Assembly: GCF_021369635.1 (NCBI RefSeq)
Contig: NZ_JAJNBZ010000044.1
Coordinates: 1 to 38,179, forward strand
Source of the DNA: Paenibacillus profundus
GTDB taxonomy: Bacteria > Bacillota > Bacilli > Paenibacillales > Paenibacillaceae
Reading direction: 5' to 3'
Length of the DNA: 38,179 bases
How positions within the stretch are numbered: position 1 is the stretch's first letter; the number at the start of each line of letters is the position of its first letter. This document shows, in pieces, positions 18,625-26,946 of this stretch. The position numbers and the translations under genes are program-made. A model generated the notes under the pieces. It was not told the DNA's origin, made no database searches, and was given only the letters and a program-made list of their open reading frames with translations.

Positions 18625-19119
18625 TTAATCATATCTCAGGAGAAGATAGTAAATTCCCCCTAGCAATACTGCTCCGATGGCAATTCCGAGAAAGCTGCTT
18701 ATGACCAGAAGTTTTGCAACTTCCTTAATGGTTGTTTTTATTCTGGGACTTCTTCTACCGTGATGTGCTGCTACCCTTACTTGTGAAATCCCCTGTTTCT
18801 CGCTAGTCATCAAAACTAGTCTCGGAACTTTTTCCACAAAGAACTCATAGTATTTTTTAAAAAAATCTCTTTTTACAGAATCGTTTATATGTACATGAAT
18901 CTCAACAATATCGTAGACTGTCCCCCCCTCTTCTTCTAATTCTGTACATATGGCTTCAAATAACAAATTGATATCATTTTCATCATTCATATCAGGTTGC
19001 CTAGAACTTCGAATTGCAGATATTAAAATTGAATTATCAACAGTTAACTTTTCAATGGAAAAGCTATGAGAATCTTTAACATCATCTTTCTTGACATTTG
19101 TCGATCCAAAATGAACCAC
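18625..19119 (-). CDS. tail-anchored membrane protein of unknown function, 164 aa
   Basis: The reading frame is open further upstream, but the strong AAGGAGG with an 8-base spacer points to the GTG at 19119 as the start. The protein has a cytoplasmic-looking region of about 135 residues (VHFGSTNVKKDD..., ILISAIRSSRQPD, VEIHVHINDSVKRDFFKKYY) and one C-terminal membrane helix VAKLLVISSFLGIAIGAVLL ending in a short tail. This topology fits a tail-anchored protein. I recognise no family. The gene is AT-rich and lies divergent to a decayed secreted-protein gene, whose remains begin within 30 bases of this start. Confidence 0.6.
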   Translation of the reverse strand: MVHFGSTNVKKDDVKDSHSFSIEKLTVDNSILISAIRSSRQPDMNDENDINLLFEAICTELEEEGGTVYDIVEIHVHINDSVKRDFFKKYYEFFVEKVPRLVLMTSEKQGISQVRVAAHHGRRSPRIKTTIKEVAKLLVISSFLGIAIGAVLLGGIYYLLLRYD

Positions 19120-19145
19120 AACAATAACCTCCTTTAAGAAATAAT

Positions 19146-19716
19146 AGAATAAATTCGATTTATTAGAATCGATCCCAGACATTCAAGAAGCTAAAAATAC
19201 TGTTGAGAACTACATTGAAGCAATTGAAAGTAAGAACGTTGATGAAATAATGAGATGGGTAAAGGATACACGTTTTGACTCACCTGCCCAACAAAGGTCT
19301 CAATATATATTTTACTATGTTCTCTAACGATCCTTTTTCAAACGCAAGTATGAGCATCAAACGCACCATATTATGATTTTTTGCTTACAAAAGTTGATTG
19401 TCCTAATAAACCTTGCAATACAACCTCATATAGTACATCATCATTTGATACAAACAACAAATCTCTTACTATAAAAGGCTGGCAAGACACTACCACTTCA
19501 ACCGATGCTTCGGTTGCATATCAGGTTGTTATAAAAGGTTGGTTCTCGGATGACGTTAAAGGAGAAAAGATTATTCAAGGGAACTATGACAAAAAAGGAA
19601 GTTGGTATAATGAAAAAATCAACCTTGGATTGAATGGTGTTACAGGAGCACATATTAAAGTTAAAAATTTAACTTCCACCAACGGTGTTTTTGGCGCTGG
19701 TAACGCTTACCCATAG
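19146..19716 (+). pseudogene. frameshifted secreted-protein remnant
   Basis: Three plus-strand pieces follow one another in different frames. The first is IQEAKNTVENYIEAIESKNV...IMRWVKDTRF (19146-19328), which resembles the start of SnoaL/NTF2-like or DUF4878-type domains. The second is a short SNDPFSNASMSIKR piece near 19325-19375. The third is a 111-codon piece, LTKVDCPNKPC to FGAGNAYP, from about 19381 to the stop at 19716. No signal peptide or start codon with a ribosome binding site precedes them. The simplest reading is one small extracellular or lipoprotein gene with two frameshifts and a lost 5' end. The last piece could still be translated alone from the TTG at 19381, but it has no ribosome binding site. 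Confidence 0.5.
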
Positions 19717-19732
19717 ATATACTGCAAAAGTT

Positions 19733-19761
19733 AATAAGGCTCCTGCCAATGGAGCCTTATT
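19733..19761. terminator. hairpin between convergent remnants
   Basis: A perfect 11-bp stem (AATAAGGCTCC and its complement) with a 7-base loop. It lies between the 3' ends of the secreted-protein remnant and the SDR remnant. The T-run is weak on both strands. Confidence 0.55.
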
Positions 19762-19794
19762 CTGCGTACTACTGGATAATTGAGTTGTTAGCTC

Positions 19795-20393
19795 CTATCT
19801 CATAATATAGCCGCCATCGGGGAAGAGCGTGCTTCCCGTCGTATACCGGTTACTCATCAAATAGATGACTGAGTGCGCAACCTCATCCGCCTCGCCCACT
19901 CGTTCGAGCAGACACATTTTGTTGTATGCCTCATAAGCTTCAGTTCGCTTTTCTTCCGGAACGCCCTCCCATTGGAAGGAGGTTTTGATCGTGTCTGGCG
20001 AAATCACGTTAACGCGCACGGGAGCTAATTCCACGGCTAGAGCTTTGCCTAGACTTTCAATCGCTCCATTGCACGCAGCATACGAGGCACCGTCGGCGAG
20101 AGGTCTTTGACCGAACGCCCCTGACATCAGCACGGCTGAGCCATTCTCAGAAATGAACGGCGCCGCATACTTGACGGCAAAATATTGCGACCAAAACTTT
20201 CCTTCAAAGCAGCTTTTCGCGATCTCTGTATCCGATGTGATGGGGCCGCGCACATAAGAAGCTCCTGGCGTAAACAGATGATCGAAATGTCCAATTTTTG
20301 AAAAAAATGCTTTTTCGTTTCTTCATTTTTATTATCCAGTTGAAACAGCGGTAATTGCAACAGTTTTTCCACTGTAAAGAGAGTGTTTTCCAT
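19795..20393 (-). pseudogene. short-chain dehydrogenase/reductase remnant
   Basis: The C-terminal two-thirds is a clear SDR: SGAFGQRPLADGASYAACNG, VRVNVISPDTIKTSF, and the end SNRYTTGSTLFPDGGY. The N-terminal Rossmann TGxxxGIG strand is absent. A piece of the second quarter (LFQLDNKNEETKKHFFQK) is found in another frame, with the junction at an A7 run near 20301-20307. The catalytic YxxxK reads YAACN, so Lys is replaced by Asn (codon near 20068). A missing cofactor site, a frameshift and a lost catalytic lysine together show a dead enzyme. Confidence 0.8.
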
Positions 20394-20397
20394 GGCT

Positions 20398-20592
20398 TCA
20401 CCTCGTGCAGATCTTACTCTCGATATTACCACCGATTGTCAACCATGATACTAAACCGATGCTCAATGCATCTCCGACTTTGTTGCGCACCCGAATCAAT
20501 AACGTTGTAGAACCATTCCATTTATATTTAATGACATTAATCATATCCGCCGCCATATTGCATGCATGGCATCCTTCCGAGTGGCTTGCCAT
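20398..20592 (-). CDS. small hypothetical protein, 64 aa
   Basis: ATG at 20592 follows AAGGGAGG with a 6-base spacer, one of the better ribosome binding sites in the window. The protein begins MASHSEGCHACNMAADMINV, with a CHAC pair of cysteines. It ends with a hydrophobic stretch (IGLVSWLTIGG). The stop TGA is four bases from the ATG that opens the SDR remnant's first fragment. I recognise no family. The upstream frame is open but antisense to another gene, so only this shorter form is proposed. Confidence 0.45.
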   Translation of the reverse strand: MASHSEGCHACNMAADMINVIKYKWNGSTTLLIRVRNKVGDALSIGLVSWLTIGGNIESKICTR

Positions 20593-20718
20593 GTTGTTCC
20601 TCCCTTCCTCGCATCCAGCACGTTCCAACGAAGACAAATTCCCCGAGGCGGGGATGTATATTCGCCGTGTCTCACCAAGAAGCGCATCATAAGGTAATGA
20701 TAAAGGAGGGAAATACGA

Positions 20719-20946
20719 ATGGAAGCATATTATAATTGCTTGTCTTGCATGAACAAAAAAGTCCGCATCCTGACGGTAGACCGCAAAGAATATGCAGGAA
20801 CGATAGTGAATGTAGACAGAGAAAATGTCTACTTGCGTCGCGAAGCTAGAGGCGGGGGGGTGAAGACATCCGCCTTCTTCCCTAGCTTCAACAACGAAAT
20901 CATAACGCTGAGCTTGTTCACCTTGCTTGCTATCGCTTTGCTGTAA
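20719..20946 (+). CDS. small conserved Bacillales-type protein (Lsm/YuzF-like), 75 aa
   Basis: Starts at ATG with AAAGGAGG nine bases upstream. The sequence NKKVRILTVDRKEYAGTIVNV followed by DRENVYLRRE resembles small beta-barrel proteins common in Paenibacillus and Bacillus. It continues KTSAFFPSFNNEIITLSLFTLLAIALL, with a hydrophobic end typical of the same group. The function of the family is unknown to me; a spore or coat association is possible but not shown. It contains a G7 run inside the coding sequence near 20852, which is a slippage-prone site. A strong inverted repeat follows the stop. Confidence 0.65.
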   Translation: MEAYYNCLSCMNKKVRILTVDRKEYAGTIVNVDRENVYLRREARGGGVKTSAFFPSFNNEIITLSLFTLLAIALL

Positions 20947-20949
20947 CAC

Positions 20950-20983
20950 GACAAGGCCCGGCAGCTTGCCGGGCCGGTCTTGT
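20950..20983. terminator. strong inverted repeat after the small Lsm-like gene
   Basis: GC-rich perfect core (GGCCCGGCA / TGCCGGGCC) around a GCT loop, extended by GACAAG/CTTGTC on the outside. There is no T-run, so it is a transcript-end stabiliser or a weak terminator rather than a textbook intrinsic terminator. Confidence 0.5.
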
Positions 20984-21029
20984 CCCCTTGAAGGGATTCA
21001 GCGCGACGGGCGCCTATGCGCTTTCAGCG

Positions 21030-21390
21030 CTACAGCTTATCCGCCACGATGATATATGATTTCGGTATGCCTTTGTCGAATACGTCGGATGAGAGATTCG
21101 GCAGTTCTTCCAACGACTTCACATAAAGTCCTTCGGCCGCAATCGAGGTCACGATTTCGCCCAATGTCCTGTTCCGCAGCTGTACCTTGCGGCAGGCATC
21201 TGAAGCACGTCGGACAATATATATTGAATGCTGGCGCCCGCTTCCGCAGCCAGCTCGTTCGCACAACGCTCGTTGTCCGACGAGAAATCTACAATAGAGA
21301 CCATCCGCTCCCAGCAAGGCAAGGGCGACCGCCTTGCTGCCGTTTGAACCAAGAAGATTGATGATTTTTTTATTTTGAATTGCCAAGATG
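21030..21390 (-). pseudogene. SAM-dependent methyltransferase remnant
   Basis: Segments of one class I methyltransferase lie in different minus-strand frames. KKIINLLGSNGSKAVALALLGAD is the SAM-binding glycine motif region. After a frame change comes VDFSSDNERCANELAAEAG, with the acidic end of strand 2 and IQYILSDVLQMP. After another change come TLGEIVTSIAAEGLYVKSLE and NLSSDVFDKGIPKSYIIVAD at the C-terminus. The middle of the domain is missing: the protein would be about 110 residues against more than 200 for the family. Two frameshifts plus an internal deletion make it non-functional. Confidence 0.75.
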
Positions 21391-21455
21391 GCAATTGGAT
21401 ACGGTCCGTAATAATCATAAATCCCGCATGCGGGATCTGACCTTTTTTCATGTCA

Positions 21456-21983
21456 TTATTTCTTTTTCAGTATGCCTAAATATTCTTTCCAAGGCCCAAC
21501 GTCAGCCCTGTATCTCTCAGCCATTACCCGTACGATTTGAGCAATGTGCGTTAAATCATGAACAACCCACGTAGAAAGCAATTCTCTTAACTTCACTACA
21601 CCGAACGCAGGGTGTGAGCCAGTCAATTCAAGATGCAATTCAGGTTCAATAAGATCCATAAGTTTGGTTGTATTCAGTGTTCTAATCGTTTTAAATTCAA
21701 GCAACTTTTGTTCAATCGATCTTTCAGACCTTTCATTTAAGTGAGAATAACGATCAAATGGGGGAAATGGTTTACTTTCGCCTTCCTGAAGAATAAATTC
21801 TAACCTTGGTATCCAATTATTTTTCTCTCCCTCTATGAGGTGCTCAATCACTTCAGAGACGTTCCAGGTTCCTTCTCCTTCATTGCATTGCAACCATCCA
21901 TTAGATACACCAGATAAAAAATACTCCAATGTTTGTGGTGTACGCTCCAGAACCTCAATAGCTTCTTTCATATTAAAATTCAT
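21456..21983 (-). CDS. DinB-superfamily protein
   Basis: A 175-residue four-helix-bundle protein of the DinB/YfiT type. Possible metal-binding histidines are in [14 protein letters not shown] and [17 protein letters not shown], spaced as in the family. Members include thiol-dependent transferases and damage-inducible proteins, but most have no assigned function. The start ATG overlaps the stop of the DUF1801 gene by four bases (ATGA), with GGAG seven bases upstream. The two genes are therefore translationally coupled and form a two-gene operon. Confidence 0.88.
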   Translation of the reverse strand: MNFNMKEAIEVLERTPQTLEYFLSGVSNGWLQCNEGEGTWNVSEVIEHLIEGEKNNWIPRLEFILQEGESKPFPPFDRYSHLNERSERSIEQKLLEFKTIRTLNTTKLMDLIEPELHLELTGSHPAFGVVKLRELLSTWVVHDLTHIAQIVRVMAERYRADVGPWKEYLGILKKK

Positions 21984-22381
21984 ATAACTGCTCCTTTCTT
22001 CTTTTTTAATTTCCCTTCAGCTTTTTCTATATTCTCAGCAACTCTAAATTGAACGATTTTGTTTATTAATTCATAAGGCAGCGGCTTGTCTATAGGAAAT
22101 TGTATGGACCCTTTTGCCCCTTTATATTCAGCTAATTCATCTTTAAATGCATGAATCCCGCTGGGGGTTGGATAAAATCCAATATGATTTTTATAAGCGG
22201 CAAAATGCACCAGATTTCCATGCAGCACAAAAGTAGGCATTTGATAGCTTATCTTTTCCTTTGCGTCTGGTGCCGACTCTTTAATAACTTTTCTTAATGT
22301 TTTAAGTATTGCCTGAACCTCAGGAGGAAATTGTGAAATATAATCATCGATGGACTCATACGTGATTTTTTTTCCTTCCAT
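21980..22381 (-). CDS. DUF1801 (YdhG-like) protein
   Basis: A small soluble protein of 133 residues. Family-typical features are [20 protein letters not shown] near the start, [32 protein letters not shown] and [20 protein letters not shown]. Some relatives are described as iron-chaperone-like, but the role is not firmly known. An ATG at 22396 is in frame, but the second ATG at 22381 follows AAAGGAG by five bases and is preferred. It is the first gene of the pair with the DinB-like gene. Confidence 0.88.
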   Translation of the reverse strand: MEGKKITYESIDDYISQFPPEVQAILKTLRKVIKESAPDAKEKISYQMPTFVLHGNLVHFAAYKNHIGFYPTPSGIHAFKDELAEYKGAKGSIQFPIDKPLPYELINKIVQFRVAENIEKAEGKLKKKKGAVI

Positions 22382-22399
22382 GATTTCTCCTTTCATAAA

Positions 22400-22937
22400 C
22401 CTTATTTAGTAGTCTTGTTATATTATCCTTATATTTATAACATAATCTGTATATTCCTTTTTTAGATAAATAATCGGTACTCAAGTAAAAGCACCACATT
22501 CCACATTGCGTCCCTTCCGCCTTCGTGAACATTGCTGCGTCGCACCAGCGCATGCAACGTTTCCCGGTCAGGCTTGTCTTAGGGGTGTAGTCGCATTATA
22601 GCTCATCATCTCCGCCTTTGAAACGCCTTTTCAACAAATCGTGAATCAGGCTCGTTAGGGTCCACTATCCCCCTTCTCCCACACTCCCTATCCAAAAAAT
22701 AGGTACAGAAAAGAAGACCAGAACGACGGCTGTTCTCCCGGCTACTTCCATTTTAATACACCTAAAGAATAGGCCAACCAGAAATCTCTGGTTGACCTAA
22801 TTCAACAGCCTAAGAGATACTTCTCTATATAATAATAATAGTTTTACGGATTTACTTTGATTGAGCAATATCATCCAATCATTTTGTTTCTCCTTATGGC
22901 ATCCTTACAATCAAACCAATAGAAGGAGGAATGTTAA
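22400..22937. other. intergenic region, one hairpin, no supported gene
   Basis: About 540 bases. It holds a stem-loop at 22764-22796 (core AACCAGA/TCTGGTT, extended on both sides) without a clear T-run. No frame with a start signal and family resemblance was found. The AGAAGGAGGA at 22921-22930 belongs to the AraC-type gene that follows. Confidence 0.4.
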
Positions 22938-23705
22938 GTGCCAAACGAAAAAAGAACCGTCAGTTATGACGCAGATTTGCAGATAGAGGCATACTGGTTC
23001 GAGGGAATCATGCAAAAATTCCCCAACCATTTTCACGATTATTATGTGATTGGTTTTATCGAAGCTGGACAGCGGTATCTGCTGTGCAAAAATCAGGAAT
23101 ATTTCATCAATCCCGGTGACATCATCATCTTTAACCCGAGGGATGTTCACTCCTGTGAACAGATAGACGGCAAAACGCTGGACTACCGGTGCATCAACAT
23201 TCAACCGGAGATGATGAAGAAAACGGCGCTTGAGATAACCGGGCGGGAATTCTTTCCGAATTTTTCACAAGCGGTTCTTTACCGCAGTGAGCTTGCCAGT
23301 TCCTTGCGGGAGCTGCACCACATGATTTGCGAGGGAGAAACTGATTTTATCAAGGAAGAGCTGTACCTGTTTTTGATCAGTCAGCTCATACAGGAGTATG
23401 CAGATAGCATTACAGATCCTCTTGCTCAGGAGCCTACTTCTGAATTTAAGCCTGTGTGCGATTATCTGGAAGCAAACTTTGCAAAGGCTATTACGCTGGA
23501 TGAACTAAGCAGGCTGGCAAATATGAGCAAATACCATTTCTTACGCTCCTTTACCAGGCAGAAAGGGATTTCCCCCTACAGCTACTTGGAAACGATCCGA
23601 ATCGGCAATGCGAAAAAGCTGTTAGAGCAGGGGGTTCCCCCGGTTGAAGCCGCATTCCAGACAGGCTTCAGCGATCAGAGCCATTTTCCCAACTTCTTCA
23701 AGTAA
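22938..23705 (+). pseudogene. AraC-type regulator truncated by an in-frame stop
   Basis: N-terminal cupin-like effector domain (FPNHFHDYYVIGFIEAG, DIIIFNPRDVHSCEQ) followed by the AraC HTH (ITLDELSRLANMSKYHFLRS, then GISPYSYLETIRIGNAKKLL). The frame stops at TAA (23703-23705) right after SDQSHFPNFFK. Beyond it the same frame continues FIGLTPKQYMQIFQ to a TGA that overlaps the next gene's ATG by four bases. That is exactly the missing end of an AraC domain, so one AAA-to-TAA change would explain it. The start is GTG with AGAAGGAGG seven bases upstream. The protein lacks the end of the second HTH; it may be inactive or partly active. It probably regulated the EamA exporter. Confidence 0.85.
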
Positions 23706-23788
23706 TTTATCGGCCTAACTCCGAAGCAGTATATGCAGATATTTCAAAGTGAATCTTCTATACAGCACCAGGCTGAAAGGAAGGAATT

Positions 23789-24721
23789 ATGATGAAGTTC
23801 CATTCCAGCGCTGCCGGGCATCTGGCAGCGCTTTTAACCATTTTGATTTGGGGGACAACCTTCATCTCCACCAAAGTCCTTTTGGTTGATTTTTCTCCCT
23901 TTGAGATTCTGTTTTTCCGCTTTACCATCGGTTATGCCGCTTTGCTGGCGGTATATCCGCGCTTTGTGAAATCAAAGAACATACGGGAAGAATTGCTTTT
24001 TGCCGCGGCGGGATTTTGCGGCGTGACCATGTATTTTTTACTGGAAAACATCGCCCTTACCTATACACTCGCCTCCAATGTGGGGATTATCGCTTCCGTC
24101 GCACCGTTTTTCACGGCGGTAATGGCTCATTTCTTTTTGAAGGGTGAATCCCTGCAGCCGCTGTTCTTTGTGGGCTTTGCGGTAGCCATGCTGGGAATTG
24201 TATTGATTGCCTTTAACGGAAGCTATATTTTGAGACTCAATCCCAAAGGGGATATTCTCGCTGTTCTGGCCTGCATATTTTGGGCGACGTATTCCATTCT
24301 GATGCGCAAGATCAGCGGGCTTGGTTATCATAACATCGGCTGCACCCGGCGGGTATTTTTCTATGGTCTGCTTTTCATGCTCCCGCCACTGCTACTGTCA
24401 GATTCTCAATTGGGTCTTGAGCGGTTTGCGGAGCCTGTCAATCTGCTGAATATTTTATTTCTTGGGTTGGGAGCCTCGGCATTGTGCTTTGTTACATGGA
24501 ACTGGTGTGTGGGCATCTTGGGGGCGATCAAAACAAGCGCCTATATTTATTTGGTACCGGTCATCACCATTGCAGCCTCATATTTGTTCTTGCATGAAAC
24601 TATTACAGGAGCAGCTCTGCTCGGTACACTCCTAACGCTGGCGGGTCTGTTTCTTTCAGAGAAAAAACATAAGAAAAAAACAAAGTTCAAGGAGGTAGAT
24701 TATAATGCTCCCATAGGTTGA
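23789..24721 (+). CDS. DMT-superfamily transporter (EamA type)
   Basis: A metabolite or drug exporter with ten membrane segments in two EamA repeats. The first begins [17 protein letters not shown], and the second begins [20 protein letters not shown]. The C-terminus is charged ([13 protein letters not shown]) and ends VDYNAPIG. The last codons and the stop appear to come from the left end of an IS3-family remnant starting about 24706, so the original C-terminus may have been different. ATG at 23789 and 23792 are both possible; GAAAGGAAGG precedes them. The gene was probably co-transcribed with the AraC-type gene by a four-base overlap. Confidence 0.88.
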   Translation: MMKFHSSAAGHLAALLTILIWGTTFISTKVLLVDFSPFEILFFRFTIGYAALLAVYPRFVKSKNIREELLFAAAGFCGVTMYFLLENIALTYTLASNVGIIASVAPFFTAVMAHFFLKGESLQPLFFVGFAVAMLGIVLIAFNGSYILRLNPKGDILAVLACIFWATYSILMRKISGLGYHNIGCTRRVFFYGLLFMLPPLLLSDSQLGLERFAEPVNLLNILFLGLGASALCFVTWNWCVGILGAIKTSAYIYLVPVITIAASYLFLHETITGAALLGTLLTLAGLFLSEKKHKKKTKFKEVDYNAPIG

Positions 24722-25050
24722 GACACGGGAGCGTGATAAATAAGTTATAATAATGCCATGGAAAAACGGAACCGATATACCCCAGAGTTTAAAACAAAAG
24801 TAGTGCTGGAGGTCTTCCAGGAAGAGCAGATCAAGCACGTAAAGCCATGGCCGAAAGGGATCATCCAAAGATTAACATCAAACGGCAAGCAACGCTACTC
24901 ACTGTGAACCGGACCAGCGTCTATCGACCAGTCTGCAAGAAGAAGCCTAGTGAAGAAAATGTGCAGATCATGCACCGGATCGATGAAATCTACATGAAAC
25001 ATCCCTACTATGGCTATCGCCGAATGACAAGAGCGTTGAAGAAGCAGCTT
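24706..25050 (+). mobile_element. IS3-family insertion sequence remnant
   Basis: The likely left end TGCTCCCATAGGTTGAG begins at 24706, with a GCTCCC/GGGAGC inverted pair within 25 bases. An OrfA start (24758, MEKRNRYTPEFKTKVVLEVF) is typical IS3 helix-turn-helix sequence. It then joins an OrfB N-terminus in another frame: INIKRQATLLTVNRTSVYRP and MHRIDEIYMKHPYYGYRRMT. OrfB stops being recognisable near 25050, before the whole DDE catalytic core. OrfA is internally deleted. It is a non-mobile fragment, transcribed in the same direction as the upstream exporter. Confidence 0.85.
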
Positions 25051-25296
25051 GCTTTATCTACGATGAATCAAACTATGTTAAGACTATGTTGCAATCTGAT
25101 TTTATTGATTCTGGTTGTTATTATAGATTTAATTAAGCGCAACAAAAAGAAAAGAAAAAATCCTAAATTTCCATATATCGATGTATCAAATGGGTAAAGA
25201 GGAACGTTAGCGAAAAATGACGTGACCTCACTATACCTAATGGGTACATATTTTAGTTCAAGAATTAAAATAGTATCATAGCGGACTTAATAACAA

Positions 25297-25321
25297 AAAG
25301 AGGGGTTCGCCGCCCCTCTTT
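25297..25321 (-). terminator. intrinsic terminator downstream of the acetyltransferase
   Basis: A perfect 9-bp stem AAAGAGGGG/CCCCTCTTT with a 7-base loop. On the minus strand it is followed by TTTTTGTTATT. It lies about 135 bases after the stop of the acetyltransferase gene. Confidence 0.7.
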
Positions 25322-25457
25322 ACTATTTCCGCCAATACATCCCTTATTTAAGTATCCTGCTTCACCAACAGTGAGCAACACTCCACATGTGTTGAGACGG
25401 TCAATGGGATATAAAAAATAAGCCCATTTGCAGGAGCGTGACCTGCTATTAATTATA

Positions 25458-26108
25458 TTATCCCTCATTCAATAGCTTCTTTAATGTGGCAATATCGTTA
25501 CTCGAAACTAATTGCTCAAGATTTTCAAATATCTTTTTCTCATCCCAGTTCCACCATTGAAGCTCCAACAATAATTTAATCGTCTCATCACTGAAACGCT
25601 TCTTAATAGCATTTGCAGGATTGCCGCCAACAATTGTATATGGTTCAACGTTTTTCACAACAGTTGAGTTCGCAGCAACAATTGCACCGTCGCCAACTTT
25701 TACCCCCGGCATAATCGTGACATGTTGTCCCAGCCATACATCATTACCAATCAAAGTATCGCCTTTGAAAGGCAATTGTTCTTTCGTTGGAGTGACCTTT
25801 TCCCAGCCTCCAGCAAAAATATTGAAGGGATATGTTGTAAAACCATCCATCTGATGATTAGCACCATTCATAATAAAAGTAACCCCTTCAGCCATGGCGC
25901 AGAACTTACCGATAATCAGCTTATCACCTAAAAAGTCATAATGATGCTGAATATTGTCATAGAAATTCTCTGGTGAGGTTGTATTGTCACTGTAATATGT
26001 ATAATCGCCAATCTCAACGTTTGGTCTACTTGGTAAATTTTTAATGTAACAAACTGTTCTAATATTTTCATTTGGATAAAGCTTATTTTTATCCGGAGCT
26101 AGCATCAT
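25458..26108 (-). CDS. Vat-like xenobiotic O-acetyltransferase (streptogramin A type)
   Basis: A 216-residue left-handed beta-helix acetyltransferase that transfers acetyl from acetyl-CoA to a drug hydroxyl. The sequence follows Vat enzymes closely: NVEIGDYTYYSD, KLIIGKFCAMAEGVTFIMNG, the catalytic His in GANHQMDGFTTYPFNIF, GWEKVTP, IGNDVWLGQHVTIMPGVKVG, DGAIVAANSTVVKNV and GGNPANAIKKRF. This is closer to Vat than to the CatB chloramphenicol enzymes, though some Bacillales relatives are annotated only as CatB-related. ATG-ATG start with AGAGG about ten bases upstream. The gene is AT-rich and sits between two IS remnants, a typical setting for an acquired resistance gene. Confidence 0.87.
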   Translation of the reverse strand: MMLAPDKNKLYPNENIRTVCYIKNLPSRPNVEIGDYTYYSDNTTSPENFYDNIQHHYDFLGDKLIIGKFCAMAEGVTFIMNGANHQMDGFTTYPFNIFAGGWEKVTPTKEQLPFKGDTLIGNDVWLGQHVTIMPGVKVGDGAIVAANSTVVKNVEPYTIVGGNPANAIKKRFSDETIKLLLELQWWNWDEKKIFENLEQLVSSNDIATLKKLLNEG

Positions 26109-26220
26109 ACTTACACTTCCTCTCTAATACGTTATTTAACCTTCCCCTTCAAATAGGCTTAACTGTTTTACGCTTCTCGCCCCTCAGACCGACCGCCTCC
26201 CCAACCTAGGTCCAGTCGCA

Positions 26221-26244
26221 AAAACCATCGCAGGTCGGTTTTTC
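26221..26244. terminator. possible intrinsic terminator
   Basis: A 7-bp AAAAACC/GGTTTTT stem around a 10-base loop, with no gene clearly ending here. It may be part of the IS110-like debris. Confidence 0.35.
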
Positions 26245-26341
26245 GAATCGTGGAATCGCCTACAATAAGAACATGAAGACAAGAGGAACAACGGAGAGAC
26301 GGTAAAACAAAAATGAAGGTAAACAGGGGCACCGGTTTCGC

Positions 26342-26566
26342 CTATCGTATTCGGCAAGTTGTCCGGACTGATCGGCCGAAACGCAGGTGGTCTGCAATTA
26401 CCGAGGCATCAACGCGATCGTTTTTGGGAAGAGTGTCATCCCCTTTTTAAAAACGTGCGACTTTTCTTGCATTTAAGACGTAGATATGGGCTTTCACCTC
26501 TGGTTCATAGCCTTCTAATTGATCTTTCAAGTAATGAACGAGTGCCACATCAATCCCAACCAGCAT
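26342..26566 (-). mobile_element. IS110-like transposase remnant
   Basis: The minus-strand frame starts MLVGIDVALVHY and continues to YVLNARKVARF, then an in-frame TAA, then KGDDTLPKNDRVDASVIADH and LRFGR before a TAG. The VGIDVA start and the DRVDASVIADHLRFGR segment match the RuvC-like N-terminal domain of IS110-family transposases. The region between the first and second acidic motifs is shortened, and the C-terminal Tnp20 domain is missing. It is a dead fragment. Confidence 0.7.
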
Positions 26567-26946
26567 TTGCGATATAAGATTACCTCCTAAGTATTAATCA
26601 AGCTGATCTCAGACCTGGGTGCCCGTCGGAACCACCTACTGTATCCTCGTCATCCGCACTCATATCCGAACATGACGATAATTTGGGCGCTACCCCCATC
26701 AGCTCAGCGGTGCAACTAGCGGTTAGAAATTGAGTGGTGGATCTTGGGTAACAGGCTTTCCTAATCACTGTCATTAAACCCGCAAAGAGAAGAAATATCC
26801 TGAGAAGAAGCTTGTTGATCCTATTGTCCTACGGACAGGTCCAAGATACTAGAAAGAAATTCAGTTTGACTATTTCCATCTCTCTAGAAAACTGGAAGTC
26901 TCGTCAAACCAAGCTTCAAAAAATACGATACGAGGTGATGTAATAA
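26567..26946. other. intergenic region upstream of the ABC/FtsX operon
   Basis: About 380 bases with no supported gene. A TTGACT at 26866-26871 could be a -35 element, but no good -10 follows. TCTCGT (26900) and ACGAG (26932) lie inverted shortly before the start codon and could be part of an operator; this is weak. Confidence 0.3.

Noticed and set aside
20398..20949. 183-codon minus-strand frame
   Set aside because: The upstream two-thirds is antisense to the Lsm-like gene and has no start signal; only the last 64 codons, with their own ribosome binding site, were kept.
22356..22553. 65-codon minus-strand frame upstream of the DUF1801 gene
   Set aside because: It overlaps the DUF1801 start in another frame, with no ribosome binding site or recognisable family.
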